A stretch of DNA of 50,526 nt. Source: Burkholderia pseudomultivorans (lineage in GTDB: Bacteria; Pseudomonadota; Gammaproteobacteria; Burkholderiales; Burkholderiaceae). This document shows positions 1 to 8,240 of this stretch, piece by piece. Numbering within the stretch: the stretch's first letter is position 1; each line of letters starts with the position of its first letter. The DNA lies in NCBI RefSeq assembly GCF_902499075.1, contig NZ_CABVPP010000056.1, positions 1 through 50,526 on the forward strand. The letters run 5' to 3'. Under the pieces are notes generated by a model. The model was not told the DNA's origin, made no database searches, and saw nothing but the letters and a program-made list of their open reading frames with translations. The position numbers were made by a program, and so were the translations under genes.

Positions 1-1
1 C

Positions 2-67
2 GCCGCGCCGCTGCCGGCAGTGCGCCGCGACCCCGAACCGCACCGCGCCGCCGCGCTGCCGGCCTGA
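2..67 (+). CDS. C-terminal end of an unidentified protein (partial)
   Basis: An open frame enters from the left edge and ends at a TGA at 65-67. The last 21 residues are rich in Ala, Pro and Arg and resemble a low-complexity tail, so no family can be named. The same frame is open from the first full codon and the next gene follows on the same strand, which is why I read it as the end of a real gene. The evidence is only positional. Confidence 0.35.
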   Translation, partial: AAPLPAVRRDPEPHRAAALPA

Positions 68-77
68 TCGCCGGCGC

Positions 78-100
78 GGCGCCTGCCTGCCGCAGGCGCC
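78..100. terminator. hairpin after the partial gene
   Basis: A perfect 9-bp stem (GGCGCCTGC / GCAGGCGCC) with loop CTGCC lies 10 bases after the stop codon of the partial gene and before the MFS gene. There is no T-run, so it may be a weak terminator or only an RNA structure between two genes. Confidence 0.3.
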
Positions 101-137
101 GGCCCGTCGCCCCGTCCGTCCCGTCATCCATCACGAC

Positions 138-1457
138 ATGCCCGACACCATGAGCACTCTCGCCCAGCCCGCCGCCCACGCGCCCCGACGCGTCCGCAAC
201 AGCCGACTCGCGACCGCGAGCATGATCGGCACGTCGCTCGAGTGGTACGACTTCACGATCTACAACACGCTCGCCGCGCTCGTCTTCAACCACCTGTTCT
301 TTCCTTCCGTCGATCCGCTGGCCGGCACGATCCTCGCGTTCTCGACCTATGCGGTCGGCTACGTGTCGCGCCCGCTCGGCGGCTTCGTGTTCGGCAATCT
401 CGGCGACCGCATCGGCCGGCGCGCGGTGCTGATGCTCACGCTCGTGCTGATGGGCGTGACGACCGCGCTGATGGGCGCGCTGCCGACCTATGCGACGGCC
501 GGCATCCTGAGCCCGATCCTGCTCGTCGCACTGCGCTTCGTGCAGGGCGTCGCGCTCGGCGGCGAATGGGCCGGCGCGGTGCTGCTGTCGGTCGAGCACG
601 GCGACCAGAAGCGGCGCGGGCTGTCCGCGTCGTGGACACAGGTCGGTCCGTCGTTCGGCACGCTGCTCGGCACCGGCTGCATCGCGCTCGTCACCTTGTC
701 GACCACGTCGGAAAGCTTCCTGTCGTGGGGCTGGCGCGTGCCGTTCGCGGCCAGCGCGCTGCTCGTCGTGTTCGGCTTCTGGCTGCGGCGCGGCGTCGAC
801 GAAACGCCGCAGTTCGAGCAGCTCGCCGAATCGCATGCGACCGCCGACGTGCCCGTCGCCGAGGTGCTGAAGTGCCACTGGCGGCGCCTGCTGATCGCGG
901 GCGGCGCACGGATCGGCTCGGACGTGCTGTATGCGCTGATCGTCGTGTTCACGCTGACCTACGTGACGACCGTGCTGCACCTGTCGCGCCCGCTCGCGCT
1001 GACGGCGGTGATGGTCGGCACGGCCTGCAATGCGCTCGCGGTGCCGTTGTTCGGCGCGCTGTCGGATCGCTTCGGACGCCGCCCCGTGTACCTGGCCGGC
1101 GTGATCGCGGGCATCGTATGGGCATTCGCGTTCTTCATGCTGCTCGATTCCGCGCATCCGGGCGCGATCGTCGCAGCCGTCGCGATCGGCCTCGTGATCC
1201 ATGCGGCGATGTACGGCCCGCAGGGCGCGTTCGTCACCGAGCAGTTCCCGACGCGCGTGCGCTACGCAGGCTCGTCGCTCGCCTATACGCTCGCCGGCAT
1301 CGTCGGCGGCGGCTTCGCGCCGCTCGTGATCGCCACGCTGTTCCGGCAGACCGGTACGACCACGGCCGTGTCGCTCTATGTCACCGCGTCGCTCGTCGTG
1401 ACCGCGATCGCGCTCGTCGTCGCGCGCGAAACCGCGCATCGGCCGCTGGCGGATTGA
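138..1457 (+). CDS. MHS-family MFS transporter (metabolite:H+ symporter)
   Basis: This 439-residue, 12-helix inner-membrane protein belongs to the metabolite:H+ symporter branch of the major facilitator superfamily, which imports organic acids or betaines with protons. Visible signatures are GTSLEWYDF (residues 31-39, typical of the MHS branch), the loop 2-3 motif GNLGDRIGRR (86-95) and the R-x2-Q-G-x4-G-G-E signature at 133-143. The length is usual for the family. A second in-frame ATG at 150 is also possible as start. A DUF2848 gene follows 54 bases downstream on the same strand and probably shares the transcript, but it does not identify the substrate, which cannot be read from the sequence. 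Confidence 0.9.
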   Translation: MPDTMSTLAQPAAHAPRRVRNSRLATASMIGTSLEWYDFTIYNTLAALVFNHLFFPSVDPLAGTILAFSTYAVGYVSRPLGGFVFGNLGDRIGRRAVLMLTLVLMGVTTALMGALPTYATAGILSPILLVALRFVQGVALGGEWAGAVLLSVEHGDQKRRGLSASWTQVGPSFGTLLGTGCIALVTLSTTSESFLSWGWRVPFAASALLVVFGFWLRRGVDETPQFEQLAESHATADVPVAEVLKCHWRRLLIAGGARIGSDVLYALIVVFTLTYVTTVLHLSRPLALTAVMVGTACNALAVPLFGALSDRFGRRPVYLAGVIAGIVWAFAFFMLLDSAHPGAIVAAVAIGLVIHAAMYGPQGAFVTEQFPTRVRYAGSSLAYTLAGIVGGGFAPLVIATLFRQTGTTTAVSLYVTASLVVTAIALVVARETAHRPLAD

Positions 1458-1511
1458 CTGCCGCCGGCAGTCGATTGTTTCCTTCGTACTTCAAACGGAT
1501 AAACGAAACGC

Positions 1512-2213
1512 ATGCAATCCCTGTCGTTCAACATGATTCCCCTGCACGGTGCGCCGGCCGCCGTCGACGTCGAGATCGAGCGCGTCGTCATCGCCGGCTG
1601 GGCCGGACGCGACCCGCACGCGATCCGCGCGCATATCGACGAACTCGCGGCGCTCGGCGTCGCGCCGCCGTCGACCACGCCCTGCTTCTATCGCGTCGCG
1701 CCTGCGCTGCTCACGCAGGCGGCATCGATCGGCGTGCTCGGCGCGCGCTCGGGCGGCGAGATCGAATGCGTGCTGGTCGACAGCCCCGCCGGCACGCTCG
1801 TGACCGTCGGCTCCGATCACACCGATCGCGAAGTCGAAGCGTATGGCGTGGCCGTGTCGAAGCAGGTCTGTGCGAAGCCGCTCGGCCGCGACGCGTGGCG
1901 CTACGCGGACGTCGCCGCGCACTGGGATGCGATCGAGATGCGCGCGTGGCTGGTTTCGCGTGACGGCGGGCGCGTCGCGTACCAGCGCGGCGCGGTCAGC
2001 GGCCTGCTCGCACCCGAAGCGCTGTGGCAGCGCTTCGACGATCGCCGCGCACTGCCCGCGCGCTGCGCGATGTACGGCGGCACCGTCGCCGTGCATGGCG
2101 CGATCGCGGCAATGGCGGACGGCGACGCGTTCGAGATGGAACTGCACGATCCGGTGCTCGGGCGCAGCCTGCGGCACCGGTATGCGGTCGAGGTGTTGCC
2201 GGTCGTCGCGTAA
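1512..2213 (+). CDS. DUF2848 family protein
   Basis: A 233-residue soluble protein with the pattern I associate with DUF2848: an N-terminal part ending in the segment PPSTTPCFYRVAP (about residues 53-65), a central VGSDHTDRE motif (about 99-107) followed by a conserved SKQ..KP segment, and a C-terminal beta-rich part. The fold resembles fumarylacetoacetate-hydrolase-like proteins, but no reaction is established and I do not assign one. It follows the MHS transporter closely on the same strand, so it may act on the imported compound. It is convergent with the next gene. Confidence 0.8.
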   Translation: MQSLSFNMIPLHGAPAAVDVEIERVVIAGWAGRDPHAIRAHIDELAALGVAPPSTTPCFYRVAPALLTQAASIGVLGARSGGEIECVLVDSPAGTLVTVGSDHTDREVEAYGVAVSKQVCAKPLGRDAWRYADVAAHWDAIEMRAWLVSRDGGRVAYQRGAVSGLLAPEALWQRFDDRRALPARCAMYGGTVAVHGAIAAMADGDAFEMELHDPVLGRSLRHRYAVEVLPVVA

Positions 2214-2239
2214 CGGGCAATCGCGGCGCGGCCCGTTGC

Positions 2240-3220
2240 TCACCGCAGACACCCGAGCCCCGCCAGCGTCGCCTCGACCGCCGTATCGAGCGGCGTCAAC
2301 GGCTCGCGGCCGAGCACCGCGGTCACGCGCGCATTGTCCATCCGGATCGGCACGCGCCACAGATAGCGCATCTCGAGCAATTCGCGCAGCGTCGCCACGA
2401 ACGGCGACGCTGCCCACACGAGCCACCACGGAAAATTCCGCAGCACCGGGCGCAACCCGTGCCGCTGCGCGACGCGGCACACGGCCTGCGCCAGCTGTGT
2501 GCCGTCCGCGTCCCAGTGCCCGCCGAGGTGGAAGCGCGCGAACGCCTCCAGCGTGTCGCGACGCTCGATCAGCGCGACCATCGCGCACGCGACGTCCGGC
2601 AGGTACGACCATTGATGACCGACGCCGCGCCGCCCCGGCAGGCTGATCGCCGAGACCGGCCGCCCCGGCTTCACGAGCCCCAGCGAAAACCAGTTGTTGC
2701 CGGCCCGAGGCCCGAAAAAATCGCCTGCGCGCACCACGATCGTACGCACGCCCTGCGCGCCCGCCGCCTGCAGCCGGCGCTCCAGCTCGACGCGAATCGC
2801 GCCCTTGCGGGTCCGAGGATGCTGCGGCGCATCCTCGTGCAGCACCGGAAACGCGTCGGCGCCGTAGTTGTAGATCGTCCCCGGCAGCACGACGGTCGCC
2901 TGCGCGGCCGTCGCCGCCGCGATCGTGTTGTCGATCATCGGCAGCACCAGCGTCGACCAGTTCCGGTATCTCGGCGGGTTCACCGCGTGCACGATCACGC
3001 TGCAGCCGCGCGCGGCCCGCACGACCGCGTCGCGGTCCAGCGCGTCGCCGCGCAGCCACACGATGCCGTCGCGCTCGACGGCATCAGCGTCCAGCCCGCG
3101 CTTCAGCGCACGCACCTGCCAGCCCGCGTCGCGCAGCTGCCGCGCGACCTCGCCACCAATCCCGCCGCTCGCGCCGAGCACCAGCGCCTGCCGTTTCGTT
3201 CCCGCTGCGTCCGTCATCAT
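2240..3220 (-). CDS. NAD-dependent epimerase/dehydratase-like protein (extended SDR)
   Basis: A 326-residue protein with an N-terminal Rossmann motif LGASGGIGG (GxxGxxG at residues 16-22) and a following HAVNPPRY segment, like the atypical extended SDR / NmrA-like group of NAD(P)-binding proteins. The usual Tyr-x3-Lys pair appears only as YNYG near a KG-containing stretch, so classical epimerase catalysis is uncertain. I chose the ATG at 3220 (one of two adjacent ATGs) because a GAGGAG ribosome site sits 7 bases upstream; an earlier in-frame start at 3256 has no such site. It diverges from a LysR gene 98 bases away, the usual arrangement for a regulator and its target. Confidence 0.8.
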   Translation of the reverse strand: MMTDAAGTKRQALVLGASGGIGGEVARQLRDAGWQVRALKRGLDADAVERDGIVWLRGDALDRDAVVRAARGCSVIVHAVNPPRYRNWSTLVLPMIDNTIAAATAAQATVVLPGTIYNYGADAFPVLHEDAPQHPRTRKGAIRVELERRLQAAGAQGVRTIVVRAGDFFGPRAGNNWFSLGLVKPGRPVSAISLPGRRGVGHQWSYLPDVACAMVALIERRDTLEAFARFHLGGHWDADGTQLAQAVCRVAQRHGLRPVLRNFPWWLVWAASPFVATLRELLEMRYLWRVPIRMDNARVTAVLGREPLTPLDTAVEATLAGLGCLR

Positions 3221-3283
3221 TGCCGCTCTCCTCGAATGAACCGTCGTGATACGCATTCTGGATCGCGGGCGGCTAACAAGGAA

Positions 3284-3311
3284 TTGCCGAGCCTGGACGA
3301 TCGGCTATACA
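3284..3311 (+). promoter_or_regulatory. candidate sigma-70 promoter of the LysR gene
   Basis: TTGCCG (3284-3289) and TATACA (3306-3311) are separated by 16 bases in a locally AT-rich patch. The -10 element ends only 7 bases before the ATG at 3319, so transcription from here would give a leaderless or nearly leaderless mRNA. Confidence 0.4.
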
Positions 3312-3318
3312 TTTATGC

Positions 3319-4272
3319 ATGACCTCCGACCTGAACTGGGAACGCTACCGGACCTTCCTCGCCGTGTTGACGGAAGGCTCGCTGTCCAGCGCGGCGCGCG
3401 CACTCGGCATCACGCAGCCGACGGCCGGCCGCCATATCGCCGCGCTCGAAGCCGCATTCGGCCAGACGCTGTTCACGCGCTCGCCGTCGGGCTTGCTGCC
3501 GACCGAGGCGGCCGTCGCGCTGCGCGGCCATGCCGAGGCGCTGCGCAGCGCGGCGGCCGCGTTCGAGCGCGCGGCCGCGAGCCATGGCGCGGGCGTGCGC
3601 GGCGTGGTGCGCCTGTCGGCGAGCGACGTGATCGCCGTCGAAGTGCTGCCGCCGGTACTGACGCAGCTGCGCCGCGACCATCCGGGGCTCGTCGTCGAGC
3701 TGGTGCCGACCGACCGCATCCAGGACGTGCTCAACCGTGAGGCCGACATCGCGGTGCGCATGGCGCCGCCCGCGCAGGACGCACTCGTCGCGCGCCGCGT
3801 CGGCGGGATCGAAGTGGGCTTGTTCGCGCGCGACGATTACCTCGCGCGGCACGGCATGCCGGCGACGATCGACGCGCTCGCGCAACACGCGCTGATCGGC
3901 TTCGATACGGTCACGCCGTTCATCCGCGCAGCGACGCGCATGCTGCCGGCGTGGAAGCGCGACGCATTCGCGCTGCGCACCGACAGCAATCTCGCGCAAC
4001 TCGCGATGATCCGCGCCGGCTACGGCATCGGCTTTTGCCAGACCGGGCTCGCGGCACGCGATGTGCGCCTCGTGCGCGTGTTGCCGGACGCGCTGGCGAC
4101 GGTGCTGGAAACCTGGGTCGTCATGCACGAGGACCTGCGCACGAGCCCGCGCTGCCGCGTCGTGTTCGATGCGCTGGCGGACGGATTGCGCGCGTATATC
4201 GAGGGCGCGGCCGAACCGAACGCCCGCAGTGCGGCTATGCCCGCCGCACGCGCCGGCGACGAACCGGCTTAA
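3319..4272 (+). CDS. LysR-family transcriptional regulator
   Basis: A 317-residue DNA-binding regulator. The N-terminal winged helix-turn-helix is clear (SLSSAARALGITQPTAGRHI, residues 21-40), followed by the linker helix and the usual LTTR effector-binding domain (about 90-300). The ending is Ala/Arg-rich and slightly longer than average. It is divergent from the epimerase-like gene at 2240-3220, its most likely target. The effector is not predictable. The start is the first ATG and lies right behind a candidate -10 element, so a leaderless transcript is possible. Confidence 0.9.
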   Translation: MTSDLNWERYRTFLAVLTEGSLSSAARALGITQPTAGRHIAALEAAFGQTLFTRSPSGLLPTEAAVALRGHAEALRSAAAAFERAAASHGAGVRGVVRLSASDVIAVEVLPPVLTQLRRDHPGLVVELVPTDRIQDVLNREADIAVRMAPPAQDALVARRVGGIEVGLFARDDYLARHGMPATIDALAQHALIGFDTVTPFIRAATRMLPAWKRDAFALRTDSNLAQLAMIRAGYGIGFCQTGLAARDVRLVRVLPDALATVLETWVVMHEDLRTSPRCRVVFDALADGLRAYIEGAAEPNARSAAMPAARAGDEPA

Positions 4273-4358
4273 GCCGTTCCAGCCGGTTGAGCCGTTCGTC
4301 GTCGCGCGACGGCTTGCGGCCGCGGCAAACGGCGCGCACGGGAATCCACCCGACGCCG

Positions 4359-4670
4359 CTACGCGTAGATTTTCCCGGCGAACAGGATGTCCGCCATGCG
4401 CCGCCACGGGTTGTCGGGCACATCGCAGAAACGCAGCCCTTCCTCGGAAGCCTCGGCCCAGTCGACCATCGCCTCCAGATATTCGCCGATCGAACGGTTT
4501 TCCCAGCCGAGCGCGGCGGGCAACGACAGCATGTCGGCCTCGAGCTGCCGCTCCCGGTTCCAGTCGTGGCCCAGCACGCGCAGGAAATGGATCAGCGAGC
4601 GCTCGTCGTCCACCTGCTCCAGCGCATCCCGCAGTCTGGCCGCCATCTGCCGTTTCAGTTCGTCATCCAT
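4359..4670 (-). CDS. small conserved hypothetical protein (possibly DUF7660-like)
   Basis: A 103-residue acidic protein without signal peptide or membrane segment. It begins with a helical region rich in charged residues (1-45) and has a conserved-looking core WENRSIGEYLEAMVDWAEAS (residues 56-75) followed by W..MADIL. This W.N..I..YLEAM..W pattern resembles the DUF7660 group as I remember it; I cannot confirm the match. It stands alone between two LysR genes. The coding bias fits the neighbours and supports a real gene. No function is known. Confidence 0.65.
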   Translation of the reverse strand: MDDELKRQMAARLRDALEQVDDERSLIHFLRVLGHDWNRERQLEADMLSLPAALGWENRSIGEYLEAMVDWAEASEEGLRFCDVPDNPWRRMADILFAGKIYA

Positions 4671-4718
4671 CGGTTCCGCCCCTCCGCAGTATCCCGACGG
4701 GGCGCCGGCCCGCCCCGG

Positions 4719-5591
4719 TCACATCAGCAATTGCCGCGACAGCACCTCGCGCGCCTGCGCAACGGTTTCACGCTCGCCCGGCATCGGCGGCGTCAACGAA
4801 AACACCGCGTCGGGCAGCGCCGGCAGCCGATATTTCGCGCCGAGCCGCACCAGCCCGTCGCCGATCGCCGACGCGCACAGACAGCCGACGCCGAGCCCCG
4901 CCGCGAGCATCGACTGCAGCCCCGCGACGCCCGACGCGCTGTGCACGAGCACATACGGGATGCGCTGCTCATCGAGCGAGCGCACCGCGATCTGATGCAT
5001 CATGCAGTCGTCCGGCAGCAGCACGAGCGGCAGCGGCTCCGGCAACGGCTCGGCCATCGCGGGCGACGTGACCCACGACAGCGGCTCGCGCCGCAGCACC
5101 CAGCGCGAGTCGCCCGACGCCGGCCGGAACGGCCCGCTCGACAGGTGCATCACGACGCCGAGATCGATCTGCCCCTTCGCATGCGCGGCCTCGATGTCAA
5201 CGCTCTTCATCGCGCTGACGTGCAGGCTCAACTGCGGGTAGCACTCCCGCAGCCGCGCCAGCATGCCCGCCACTTCGTGCGTCCGGTAGTAGTCGGTGAT
5301 CGCGACGCGCAGCTCGCCCTTGATCGCCTGCCCGCGCAGTTCGTCGAACGCCGCCTCGTTCAGCGCGACGATGCGCCGCGCGTGCTGCAGCAGCCGCGAG
5401 CCGGCCGGCGTCGGCTCGACGCCGCGCTTGCTGCGCACGAACAGCGGCACGCCCGCCCGCATTTCGAGCTTGCGCACCTGCTCGCTGACCGTCGACTGCG
5501 ACAGGTGCAGCAGCGGCGCGGCCGCCGTCAGGCTGCCCGCCTCCGCGACCGCCGCGAAAGTCCGCAACTGATCCAGGTCGAAACCGCGCAT
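4719..5591 (-). CDS. LysR-family transcriptional regulator
   Basis: A 290-residue LTTR. The helix-turn-helix covers residues 17-42 (GSLTAAAPLLHLSQSTVSEQ) and the effector domain follows from about residue 92. The start at 5591 (Met-Arg-Gly-Phe-Asp) is where LTTRs begin; the open frame upstream is a non-coding extension. The gene diverges from the MFS exporter at 5762-7222 and a strong dyad with a T-N11-A core sits just upstream of its start codon, so it probably controls both itself and the exporter. Confidence 0.92.
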   Translation of the reverse strand: MRGFDLDQLRTFAAVAEAGSLTAAAPLLHLSQSTVSEQVRKLEMRAGVPLFVRSKRGVEPTPAGSRLLQHARRIVALNEAAFDELRGQAIKGELRVAITDYYRTHEVAGMLARLRECYPQLSLHVSAMKSVDIEAAHAKGQIDLGVVMHLSSGPFRPASGDSRWVLRREPLSWVTSPAMAEPLPEPLPLVLLPDDCMMHQIAVRSLDEQRIPYVLVHSASGVAGLQSMLAAGLGVGCLCASAIGDGLVRLGAKYRLPALPDAVFSLTPPMPGERETVAQAREVLSRQLLM

Positions 5592-5601
5592 CGTCGTTCT
5601 C

Positions 5602-5626
5602 CATCCATCGAATAACCCGATGGATG
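5602..5626. promoter_or_regulatory. LysR operator (T-N11-A dyad)
   Basis: Perfect 9-bp inverted repeat CATCCATCG / CGATGGATG separated by 7 bases (AATAACC). Inside it, T at 5608 and A at 5620 flank exactly 11 bases, which is the classical LysR-box geometry. It lies in the 170-bp gap between the divergent LysR and MFS genes, 11 bases from the regulator's start codon, so it suits autorepression plus control of the exporter. Confidence 0.75.
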
Positions 5627-5761
5627 CTACCACCATTTCCCGCTTTTCCGAATCATGAGCGGTGCCCAGAATAGGGGTCCCACTGCATGGCCGGGACGGC
5701 CGCGGCATGTCCCGCGCCGCCGCGGCCCGCATGCCGCCCTCATTTCCTCGGAACTGCATCC

Positions 5762-7222
5762 ATGACGGACAACCTCCTCGCCCCCCGCGCGCCGGCCTGC
5801 CCGGCGGCCCCGGCAGCGCCGCGCAGCCATCACGGCTGGGCGCTCGTCGTCCTGCTCGTCGGCGCGATTCTGCCGCCGCTCGACTACTTCATCGTGAATC
5901 TCGCGCTGCCGGCCATTCGCGACGGCATCGGCGCGCGCCCGGCCGAGCTTCAGCTCGTCGTGTCGGCATATGCGTGCGCCAACGCGGTCGTGCAGATCAC
6001 CGGCGGCCGTCTCGGCGACCTGTACGGCCGCAAACGCATGTTCATGCTCGGGATGGCCGGCTTCGTCGTCGCGTCGACGCTGTGCGGGCTCGCCGGCAGC
6101 GGCGCGGTACTCGTCGGCGGCCGCGTGCTGCAGGGCCTGTTCGCCGCGATCCTCGCGCCGCAGGTGCTCGCGACGATCCGCAGCGTATTCAGCCCGCAGG
6201 AACAGGTGCGCGTGATGGGTTTCTACGGCTTCGTGTTCGGCCTCGCGGCGGTGATCGGCCAGCTCGGCGGCGGCGCGCTGATCGACCTGCATCCGTTCGG
6301 GCTTGGCTGGCGCGCGATCTTTCTCGTCAATCTGCCGATCGGCGTGCTGGCGCTGTTCGGCAGCTGGCGCTTCATCCCGGAAAGCCGGCCGCCGCGCGGC
6401 CAGCGCATCGACGTGCCGGGCACCGTGCTGCTGTCGCTGTTCCTGCTGATGCTCGTCTACCCGCTTACGCACGGGCGCGATGCGGGCTGGCCGCTGTGGA
6501 TGGTCGCGTGCGCGGTCGGCGCGCTGCCGATGCTCGGCGCGCTGCTGACGGTCGAGGCGCGCCGGCTCGCCGGCGGCCGCGACCCGCTGCTCGACGTGCG
6601 CCTGTTTCGCAATCCGGTCGTCGCGACCGGGCTCGCGCTCGCGTTCCTGTTCTATATGCTGAGCGCGTTTTTCCTGAGCTACGGGATCTATCTGCAGGGC
6701 TGCCTGAACTGGTCGCCGCTCGCGTCGGGCATCGCGATCCTGCCGCTCGGGCTCGGCTTCCTGTCGAGCCCGCTGCTGATGCCGCGCCTCGTCGGCCGGT
6801 TCGGCGCGTACCGCGTGCTGACGCTCGGCTTCGCGATGCTCGCGGCCGGCGTCGCGAGCGCCGCCGTGCTCGCGGGCGAAAGCGCGCCGGGCGCCGGCTT
6901 CTACGCGGGGATTGCGGCGATCGGCATCGGACAGGGCCTCGTGCTGCCGTCGGTCGTGCGCATCGTGCTCGCCGAAGTCGATGCACCGCGCGCGGGCGTC
7001 GCGTCCGGGATGGTCACGGCCGCGCTGCAGATCGGCGCGGCCGTCGGCGCGGCGACACTCGGCGGACTGTTCTTCGCGCGGCTCGGCGCGCATCCGGCCG
7101 CGGTCGACTACGTACAGGGATTCAGGACGTCGATGTTTGCGCTGACGGCGATCCTGCTCGTGTGCGTCGCGCTGTCGGCCGCGCTCGGGCCGATGCATCG
7201 GCGCCTGCATGCGGCCGCGTAA
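5762..7222 (+). CDS. DHA2-type MFS transporter, 14 transmembrane helices (drug/solute exporter)
   Basis: A 486-residue inner-membrane protein of the DHA2 (14-helix) drug:H+ antiporter family. LDYFIVNLALPAI (residues 40-52) corresponds to the family's motif in helix 1, and GGRLGDLYGRKR (81-92) is the conserved loop 2-3 motif. Fourteen hydrophobic segments can be followed to the C terminus. I placed the start at the ATG of MTDNLL, because the earlier in-frame ATG at 5687 adds a Pro/Ala/Arg stretch unlike a membrane protein start. The gene diverges from the LysR gene that probably regulates it. The exported compound is unknown. Confidence 0.9.
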   Translation: MTDNLLAPRAPACPAAPAAPRSHHGWALVVLLVGAILPPLDYFIVNLALPAIRDGIGARPAELQLVVSAYACANAVVQITGGRLGDLYGRKRMFMLGMAGFVVASTLCGLAGSGAVLVGGRVLQGLFAAILAPQVLATIRSVFSPQEQVRVMGFYGFVFGLAAVIGQLGGGALIDLHPFGLGWRAIFLVNLPIGVLALFGSWRFIPESRPPRGQRIDVPGTVLLSLFLLMLVYPLTHGRDAGWPLWMVACAVGALPMLGALLTVEARRLAGGRDPLLDVRLFRNPVVATGLALAFLFYMLSAFFLSYGIYLQGCLNWSPLASGIAILPLGLGFLSSPLLMPRLVGRFGAYRVLTLGFAMLAAGVASAAVLAGESAPGAGFYAGIAAIGIGQGLVLPSVVRIVLAEVDAPRAGVASGMVTAALQIGAAVGAATLGGLFFARLGAHPAAVDYVQGFRTSMFALTAILLVCVALSAALGPMHRRLHAAA

Positions 7223-7249
7223 CGGGCCGCTCCATCGGCGGCCGGCAAT

Positions 7250-7459
7250 TCATCCGTGCGGCTTGCGCTTCGCGTGCCGCGCCTCCCATTCGGCCAGCTC
7301 GACGCGATAGCGCGCGAGTGCTTCATCGTACAGATCGAAGACGCACGGCGAGCAGCCGCTGTTGCAGCAGTCTTCCAGTGCAGGTTCCGGGGGCGGGACA
7401 GGACGCGGATCGTCGGCCGACGATTCCGGGGAGACAGGCTTGGGCACGGCTCGAACCAC
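7250..7459 (-). CDS. oxidoreductase-like domain protein (small Cys-rich)
   Basis: A 69-residue protein with the hallmark of the 'oxidoreductase-like protein, N-terminal' family (PF09791): a Pro-rich lead (PPPEPALED, residues 22-30) and then DCCNSGCSPCVFDLYDEAL with four Cys (residues 31, 32, 36, 39), followed by a Y...L..W helix. The family occurs widely in Proteobacteria and is fused to other enzymes elsewhere; its role is unknown, though the Cys cluster suggests metal or redox chemistry. The family region begins near the GTG at 7459, which I take as start with limited confidence; the open frame extends much further upstream as non-coding sequence. It is convergent with the MFS gene. Confidence 0.75.
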   Translation of the reverse strand: MVRAVPKPVSPESSADDPRPVPPPEPALEDCCNSGCSPCVFDLYDEALARYRVELAEWEARHAKRKPHG

Positions 7460-7592
7460 ATGACAGGGTGACGGGAAGCTCCCAGTATAAGGGGAGACCG
7501 CGATACATGCCGGCTGCGCACGCCGATCGATAAACGAATCGACCGACAGCGTCCGGGCGCCATTCGGTGCATTCTCGACGACGACGATCCAG

Positions 7593-7780
7593 GGCGATGG
7601 CCGGATCGTCCATCCGAAAGGCCGGCTTGCGCTCGATCGGGACGGACATGCGGTCGGCTCGGCGACATGCGCGCGACATTCTTCTCCGAACCCTATCCGG
7701 TCACGACGACCGTCCAGGTCGAATGCCTGTATCGCAGCGACCTGATGACCGAGATCGCCGCGATCGCGGAAATTCCGCGC
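7593..7780 (+). pseudogene. remnant of a RidA/YjgF-family gene
   Basis: Two pieces of a RidA-like protein can be read. In one frame (from 7593) there is a segment ending in LALDRDGHAVG, like the early strand of RidA proteins. One base out of frame follows GDMRATFFSEPYPVTTT and then VQVECLYRSDLMTEIAAIAE, matching the GDM motif joined directly to the C-terminal TTVxVxxL...EIEAIA motif. About 60 residues of the middle are missing, there is a frameshift at about 7655-7661, and no proper start exists. I read it as a decayed deaminase-family gene with an internal deletion. The identification is from memory of the family pattern. Confidence 0.5.
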
Positions 7781-8240
7781 GCGATTCCGGATGCCCTCGC
7801 CTTGCGCTTGAATCGCCAATGCGGCGACATTCCCCGTATTGGCCGGCGCGTTGATTCACGGATTGCGTGTTCGCAGCGCGGATTTCCTAAAGCGGGCGAT
7901 GAATGGCGACGCGCGTCGCGAATTGGCGATGCCGAAGCGCCTTTTCCGCCGTTGCCGAAAAGCAGACCGGTACTTTGCCCTCCCGATCATCTGAATGAAC
8001 CGGGAAATGCGTTAAATCCGTCCATTCCGGCCACCAATCGAGGCCCGCATCAGTGCTTTCCCGGTCAATCCCGAGAAGCAGGCCAAATGCATGCTGTTAC
8101 GGCGCCGGCATGAGTCGCGCTTTCAACGTTTCCGTCTGACAATCAACCTACATAAAAAACCATTGATTCTGTACACCTCAATAGGTGGCATAATTTGTCC
8201 GTTGCGAATTTTCGCAACCGCAAACTATGGAGATGAATCT
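7781..8240. other. intergenic region before the H-NS gene
   Basis: About 460 bases without a supported gene. The left part continues an open frame of poor coding quality after the RidA remnant. From about 8120 on the sequence becomes clearly AT-richer (promoter and leader of the H-NS gene), including a small inverted repeat CACCT-CAAT-AGGTG at 8174-8187 and a possible -10 element CATAAT at 8189-8194. Confidence 0.5.
8201..8218. promoter_or_regulatory. palindrome in the H-NS gene leader
   Basis: Perfect 8-bp inverted repeat GTTGCGAA-TT-TTCGCAAC located 22 bases before the H-NS start codon and just after a candidate -10 box. It is symmetrical enough for a dimeric regulator and could also fold as a small RNA hairpin close to the ribosome site. 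Confidence 0.45.
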
